Shown: positions 32,441 through 35,214 of the stretch, piece by piece | How the letters are laid out: every line of letters starts with the position of its first letter | Numbering within the stretch: position 1 is the first letter of the stretch | Source of the DNA: SKKC01 sp046542845 | Lineage (GTDB): Bacteria; Spirochaetota; Spirochaetia; DSM-27196; SKKC01 | Reading direction: 5' to 3' | DNA: 35,214 nt | NCBI GenBank assembly: GCA_046542845.1 | Contig: JBKHAN010000027.1 | Coordinates: forward strand, 1-35,214 | Notes under the pieces: model-generated | What the model was told of the DNA's origin: nothing | Databases searched by the model: none | What the model saw: the letters and a program-made list of their open reading frames with translations, nothing else | Program-made: the position numbers and the translations under genes

Positions 32441-32887
32441 ATGGAAACAACATACGTAATGCTGAAGCCCGGCGTACTCCAACGTCGGCTGGCCGGAGAA
32501 ATCATCCGGAGAATCGAACAGAAGGGGCTGACGATCGTCGGCATGAAACTCATGCAGATTCCCCAGGAACGTGCGGAAACCCACTATGGTGAACATCAGG
32601 GAAAGCCGTTTTTCGCAGATCTGATCGAATACATTACCTCGGGTCCCGTGCTCGCAATGGCGATCAAGGGCGAGGGTGCGATTGCGGCAGTTCGCCGGTT
32701 GTGCGGTGCGACCAAGATCGAAGACGCGCTTCCGGGAACGATACGTGGCGACTTCGCTGGTGTAACGACCAAAAATATCATTCATGCTTCGGACAGTCAG
32801 GAGAGCGCAGACCGGGAGCTGAAGATCTTTTTCAACGACGGCGAAATCGTCGACTACACGGCGGGCAACGAGGAGTGGGTCTACTAA
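32441..32887 (+). CDS. ndk: Nucleoside diphosphate kinase
   Basis: A 148-residue enzyme of standard length. It transfers the gamma phosphate of ATP to other nucleoside diphosphates through a phosphohistidine. The N-terminus METTYVMLKPGVLQRRLAGEII contains the conserved lysine after ML. The active-site histidine is in NIIHASDSQESADREL, and RGDFAG precedes it. GPVLAMAIKGEGAI and the C-terminal family pattern are intact. The start is ATG 32441, six bases downstream of a -10-like hexamer, with no clear Shine-Dalgarno. It is divergent from the protease gene and stands alone. Confidence 0.96.
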   Translation: METTYVMLKPGVLQRRLAGEIIRRIEQKGLTIVGMKLMQIPQERAETHYGEHQGKPFFADLIEYITSGPVLAMAIKGEGAIAAVRRLCGATKIEDALPGTIRGDFAGVTTKNIIHASDSQESADRELKIFFNDGEIVDYTAGNEEWVY

Positions 32888-32912
32888 ACGACACCACACC
32901 GGGTATATAAAC

Positions 32913-32945
32913 GCGGCAGTCCCGGCACTTGCAAGGAACTGCCGC
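32913..32945. repeat. Inverted repeat overlapping the tRNA-Cys promoter
   Basis: Arms gcggcagt (32913-32920) and actgccgc (32938-32945) pair without mismatch around 17 bases that contain the tRNA -35 element. No T run follows. It could be an operator, or a hairpin ending the ndk transcript. Confidence 0.6.
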
Positions 32946-32957
32946 CTGTACTATAGT
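32929..32957 (+). promoter_or_regulatory. Promoter of tRNA-Cys
   Basis: TTGCAA (32929-32934), 17-base spacer, TATAGT (32952-32957). The tRNA begins 20 bases after the -10. Confidence 0.7.
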
Positions 32958-32977
32958 CTGATTCCCGAATTTCAACT

Positions 32978-33050
32978 GGCGCCGTGCCCAAGTGGTTAAG
33001 GGAGGGGCCTGCAAAGCCCCCATTCGTCGGTTCGAATCCGACCGGCGCCT
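32978..33050 (+). tRNA. tRNA-Cys (anticodon GCA)
   Basis: A cloverleaf can be drawn by eye. The acceptor stem ggcgccg (32978-32984) pairs with cggcgcc (33043-33049), with the discriminator U at 33050 typical of tRNA-Cys. The anticodon arm is ggggc, loop ctgcaaa, gcccc, with GCA at 33011-33013. The T arm is gtcgg, ttcgaat, ccgac. CCA is not encoded. Next to it are a hydrophobic protein gene, a NUDIX gene and the cysteine-pathway gene cysE/epsC. Confidence 0.96.
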
Positions 33051-33089
33051 TCTTTATCGATTCGGTACACATCGGTGCACGTGCGGCAC

Positions 33090-33551
33090 CTATTCCTTCG
33101 ATTTCACCTTCAGGTATATAGACGACACGCCCGCGAGCAGGGCAATAACAAACAGCCCCCATCCAAACGGTTCATAGACAGGCCCGACGAGAAAGAGAAT
33201 GTCGTCCGTGGTACCGCTCGTCAGCCAGGCAAGAAGGCGTGTGCGGATCAGGATTGCAGACCCGAGTGCCATGCACTGTATGCTGCTGATACCAAGGAAC
33301 CAGACCGATAGCAGGAACTGCCCCTGCGCCCAGCGGTACAGCGGCGGTATGCCGAAGGCAACGATCAGCGTAGCCAGGATGATCGGCAGAACGAGCACCG
33401 TGCCGCCGGCGGCGAGCATGCGCATCGCGACGGCGAACACGTTGTGTATGATCTCAATGAGGAAAAAACCGTTTGCCACCGCGAGACCGACCGATACTGT
33501 CGTCGCTGCGAACCAGGTGACGTCGTCGTGGTTTATAACTGTGCGCGCCAT
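33090..33551 (-). CDS. Small integral membrane protein of unknown function
   Basis: A 153-residue protein with about four hydrophobic segments: residues 13-33, 38-70, 80-105 and 122-147. The tail is short and basic (KVKSKE). I do not recognise the family. ATG 33551 overlaps the end of the NUDIX gene by 19 bases, so it is probably cotranslated with it. No cysteine pair, histidine ladder or other catalytic motif is visible. Confidence 0.8.
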   Translation of the reverse strand: MARTVINHDDVTWFAATTVSVGLAVANGFFLIEIIHNVFAVAMRMLAAGGTVLVLPIILATLIVAFGIPPLYRWAQGQFLLSVWFLGISSIQCMALGSAILIRTRLLAWLTSGTTDDILFLVGPVYEPFGWGLFVIALLAGVSSIYLKVKSKE

Positions 33552-34099
33552 TGTGTGTACCAGTGTAATGCAATAATCATGATTCCATGGGCAAAAAACT
33601 CAGGAGTCCGGCCGGCGAGCACCTCAGCGCAGGGCACCAGTTCGACGTCGACCAATTCATTTTCGTCGAGTGACTGCCCCCCGTTACGGGTCACCCCGTG
33701 GGCGAAATAGGTGTGCACGGTATTCGTCATGAACGCCGGGTTGGGATTTGTGGAACCGAGGTGTTCGAGGCGTGCTGCCGTGTATCCGGTCTCCTCGGAG
33801 AGCTCCCTACCGGCGGCGATTACGAGATCCTCACTGTCGTCCACCATTCCGCCGGGGAACTCAAGGGTGAGACACTGTCCGCCCTGTCGATACTGTCTGA
33901 CCATCAGGAAGCAATCCTCACCACGACTGCTCTGTACAACGGCGATCACGTTGACCCAGTCGGGACTGTCGACCAGCACGTAATCACCCGTTCGGCCGTC
34001 TTCCGACCTGCGACGGGAGCGGACAAGCTGGAAGATCTTTCCGTCGAGAACGAGTTCAGATTTCAGTTCATGCCACTCAAGGTGGCTGTGCGTGCTCAT
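33533..34099 (-). CDS. NUDIX hydrolase, probably ADP-ribose pyrophosphatase type
   Basis: A 188-residue enzyme. The Nudix box is complete: GMVDDSE, then seven residues, RELSEETGY, fitting GX5EX7REUXEEXGU, which binds the metal. Upstream, VRQYRQGGQCLTLEFPGG is the pattern of ADP-ribose/ADP-sugar pyrophosphatases, and TNPNPAFMTNTVHTYFA follows. It hydrolyses a nucleoside diphosphate linked to another group; the substrate is not certain. The start is ATG 34099, where homology begins and a promoter ends seven bases upstream; a longer open frame to 34279 overlaps cysE and is rejected. Confidence 0.92.
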   Translation of the reverse strand: MSTHSHLEWHELKSELVLDGKIFQLVRSRRRSEDGRTGDYVLVDSPDWVNVIAVVQSSRGEDCFLMVRQYRQGGQCLTLEFPGGMVDDSEDLVIAAGRELSEETGYTAARLEHLGSTNPNPAFMTNTVHTYFAHGVTRNGGQSLDENELVDVELVPCAEVLAGRTPEFFAHGIMIIALHWYTQWRAQL

Positions 34100-34106
34100 G
34101 CCGGGT

Positions 34107-34136
34107 ATTCTGACACGCAGAGAATGCCTGCAGCAA
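34107..34136 (-). promoter_or_regulatory. Promoter of the NUDIX gene, leaderless arrangement
   Basis: Minus-strand TTGCTG (34136-34131), 18-base spacer, CAGAAT (34112-34107), then seven bases to ATG 34099. Its -35 is two bases from that of the divergent cysE promoter. Confidence 0.45.
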
Positions 34137-34138
34137 GG

Positions 34139-34168
34139 TTGACCTTGATCGTACGGCGCACACATACT
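34139..34168 (+). promoter_or_regulatory. Promoter of cysE, leaderless arrangement
   Basis: TTGACC (34139-34144), 18-base spacer, CATACT (34163-34168), then seven bases to ATG 34176. No Shine-Dalgarno is present. Confidence 0.6.
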
Positions 34169-34175
34169 CGAAGCT

Positions 34176-35117
34176 ATGATCGCAGAGCTTGACGGAGTCG
34201 TCTCATCGATACTGAACTCGTACGAGGATGTCGGGGGAATAAACCACCTCGACGGACCAAATCTGCCCTCGAGAGACAAAGTCCAGGAAATTATTGAGGA
34301 TTTGCAGGCGCTGGTATTTCCGGGTTTTCAGGAGGAAGGTGCTCACAGCTGGTCCGAGTTGCGGTACTCGGTCGCCGAATGCCTGAACAGGGTCTGCCGC
34401 TACCTGATTCCCGAGACTCAGCGCGCTATTTGCTTCCGGCGTCGCATTGAGGGTGATCCAAGCTGTAAAACAATGACGGAGACCGAAGAGCTGGACTCCT
34501 CCCGGCAGGAAGCGGAGTCTGTCATCTACGAGTTACTCGCCGGCATGCCCGAGATTCGCAGGCGACTCAGGATGGATGTAGACGCGGCGTTTGCTGGAGA
34601 CCCGGCCAGTAAGAGTCGCGAGGAAGTTATCCTGTCCTATCCGGGTATCGAGGCGATCATGGTACACCGGATCGCGCACGAACTGTGGAGAAGAAACGTT
34701 CCCCTGCTCCCGAGGATGATGAGCGAATACGTCCATGGTCGCACCGGAATCGACATTCACCCCGGCGCAACCATTGGCGACTCGTTTTTCATTGACCACG
34801 CCACCGGGGTTGTGATTGGCGAGACGACGATCATCGGGAATCACGTCAAGATTTACCAGGGCGTGACGCTAGGCGCGCTGAGCGTTCGAAAAGAAGAAGC
34901 AAACGTCAAACGACACCCGACCATAGAAGACCACGTAACGATCTACGCCGGGGCAACCATCCTCGGTGGGCAGACTGTCGTTGGCGCGAACAGCATCATC
35001 GGTGGGAACATGTGGATTACCAGTTCAGTGCCGGCAGGGAGTACCGTTTATAATCGGCCCGCGGATTTTGTGCTGAAGTCGCGAGACAGAAAACAGGTCC
35101 CGGACTTTCAGATTTAG
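34176..35117 (+). CDS. Serine O-acetyltransferase (CysE/EpsC type)
   Basis: A 313-residue enzyme that makes O-acetylserine from serine and acetyl-CoA, the first step of cysteine synthesis. The C-terminal left-handed beta-helix is shown by hexapeptide repeats: IDIHPGATIGDSFFIDHATGVVIGETTIIGNHVKIYQGVTLG. The catalytic aspartate and histidine pair is in FIDHATG. Further repeats occur in VTIYAGATILGGQTVVGANSIIGGN. The helical N-terminal half is longer than in short bacterial CysE and resembles the EpsC group (about 300 residues). A cysteine desulfurase or cysteine synthase gene is not in the window. It is divergent from the NUDIX gene and close to tRNA-Cys. Confidence 0.94.
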   Translation: MIAELDGVVSSILNSYEDVGGINHLDGPNLPSRDKVQEIIEDLQALVFPGFQEEGAHSWSELRYSVAECLNRVCRYLIPETQRAICFRRRIEGDPSCKTMTETEELDSSRQEAESVIYELLAGMPEIRRRLRMDVDAAFAGDPASKSREEVILSYPGIEAIMVHRIAHELWRRNVPLLPRMMSEYVHGRTGIDIHPGATIGDSFFIDHATGVVIGETTIIGNHVKIYQGVTLGALSVRKEEANVKRHPTIEDHVTIYAGATILGGQTVVGANSIIGGNMWITSSVPAGSTVYNRPADFVLKSRDRKQVPDFQI

Positions 35118-35214
35118 CTACCACAGCGGACCGATCCCGTCACCGCGGGCTGCCCGCCTAGACTGTCCGCGACTCTGGTGGTGATGGGGGTTTAAGCGGC
35201 TGCATAGCAAGGAG
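35118..35214 (+). other. Downstream region with a short hairpin and a terminal Shine-Dalgarno
   Basis: Contains gcgggctgcccgc (35145-35157), able to form a five-base-pair hairpin. There is no T run. The window ends in aaggag (35209-35214), a good Shine-Dalgarno, suggesting that another plus-strand gene starts just past the edge. No tRNA or coding frame was recognised here. Confidence 0.4.

Noticed and set aside
34100..34279. N-terminal extension of the NUDIX protein
   Set aside because: It overlaps the divergent cysE promoter and coding region; Nudix homology begins at the ATG at 34099.
1..35214. CRISPR array, insertion sequence or prophage
   Set aside because: No regularly spaced repeats, transposase, integrase or phage structural genes were found; the only long repeat is the 29-bp pair.

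Overview
The window is a gene-dense, GC-rich stretch (about 60% G+C by eye) of a bacterial chromosome from an organism with an outer membrane. The mix of genes points to a free-living spirochaete of the Spirochaeta type: a TIGR03545/TIGR03546 pair, a Ktr potassium system, a Reg_prop sensor kinase, a class III cyclase fused to an AAA-ATPase, and a MoxR/DUF58/transglutaminase cluster. There is no 16S rRNA here, so this assignment is an inference. No insertion sequence, prophage or CRISPR array was seen.

Layout. 1-520 holds the start of a TIGR01777-type epimerase gene on the minus strand, running off the left edge. 544-1484 is an AT-richer cassette with a HEPN/nucleotidyltransferase (MNT) pair bounded by two copies of a 29-bp direct repeat. 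1511-3771 encodes L-fucose mutarotase and L-fucose isomerase. 3870-5772 holds regulators: a LuxR-type protein with a degenerate receiver, a NarL-type response regulator and a divergent single receiver. Next come an ArsC-type phosphatase/reductase (5783-6229), a WlbA/WbpB-like dehydrogenase (6312-7334), a large Reg_prop/Y_Y_Y histidine kinase (7391-10648) and a small exported membrane protein (10756-11427). 11471-16803 is a run of four genes: a squalene/phytoene synthase-family protein, MoxR ATPase, DUF58 protein and membrane transglutaminase. 16804-19173 holds an aldo/keto reductase, 5-formyltetrahydrofolate cyclo-ligase and an unrecognised alpha-helical protein. A minus-strand run from 27288 to 19213 encodes an M20 peptidase, TIGR03546, TIGR03545, KtrB, KtrA and RecQ. 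Divergent from it are a cyclase/AAA/TPR protein and a stand-alone cyclic-nucleotide-binding protein (27366-30917). The right end carries a secreted trypsin-like protease, ndk, tRNA-Cys, a small membrane protein, a NUDIX hydrolase and cysE/epsC.

How the genes fit together. FucU and FucI act in sequence on L-fucose and sit downstream of two LuxR-type regulators, so sugar-responsive control is plausible. The kinase has neither receiver nor DNA-binding domain, so it needs a partner, and three receiver-type proteins lie 1.6 to 3.5 kb away. The cyclase and the cyclic-nucleotide-binding protein form a two-gene unit that could make and sense one second messenger. MoxR, DUF58 and transglutaminase genes form a standard envelope-associated module.

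Two features stand out. One is the direct-repeat-bounded HEPN/MNT cassette. The other is a promoter pattern: at nine genes a recognisable -35/-10 pair ends only 6 to 8 bases before the start codon, with no Shine-Dalgarno sequence, suggesting leaderless mRNAs. Most genes inside operons have ordinary Shine-Dalgarno sequences.
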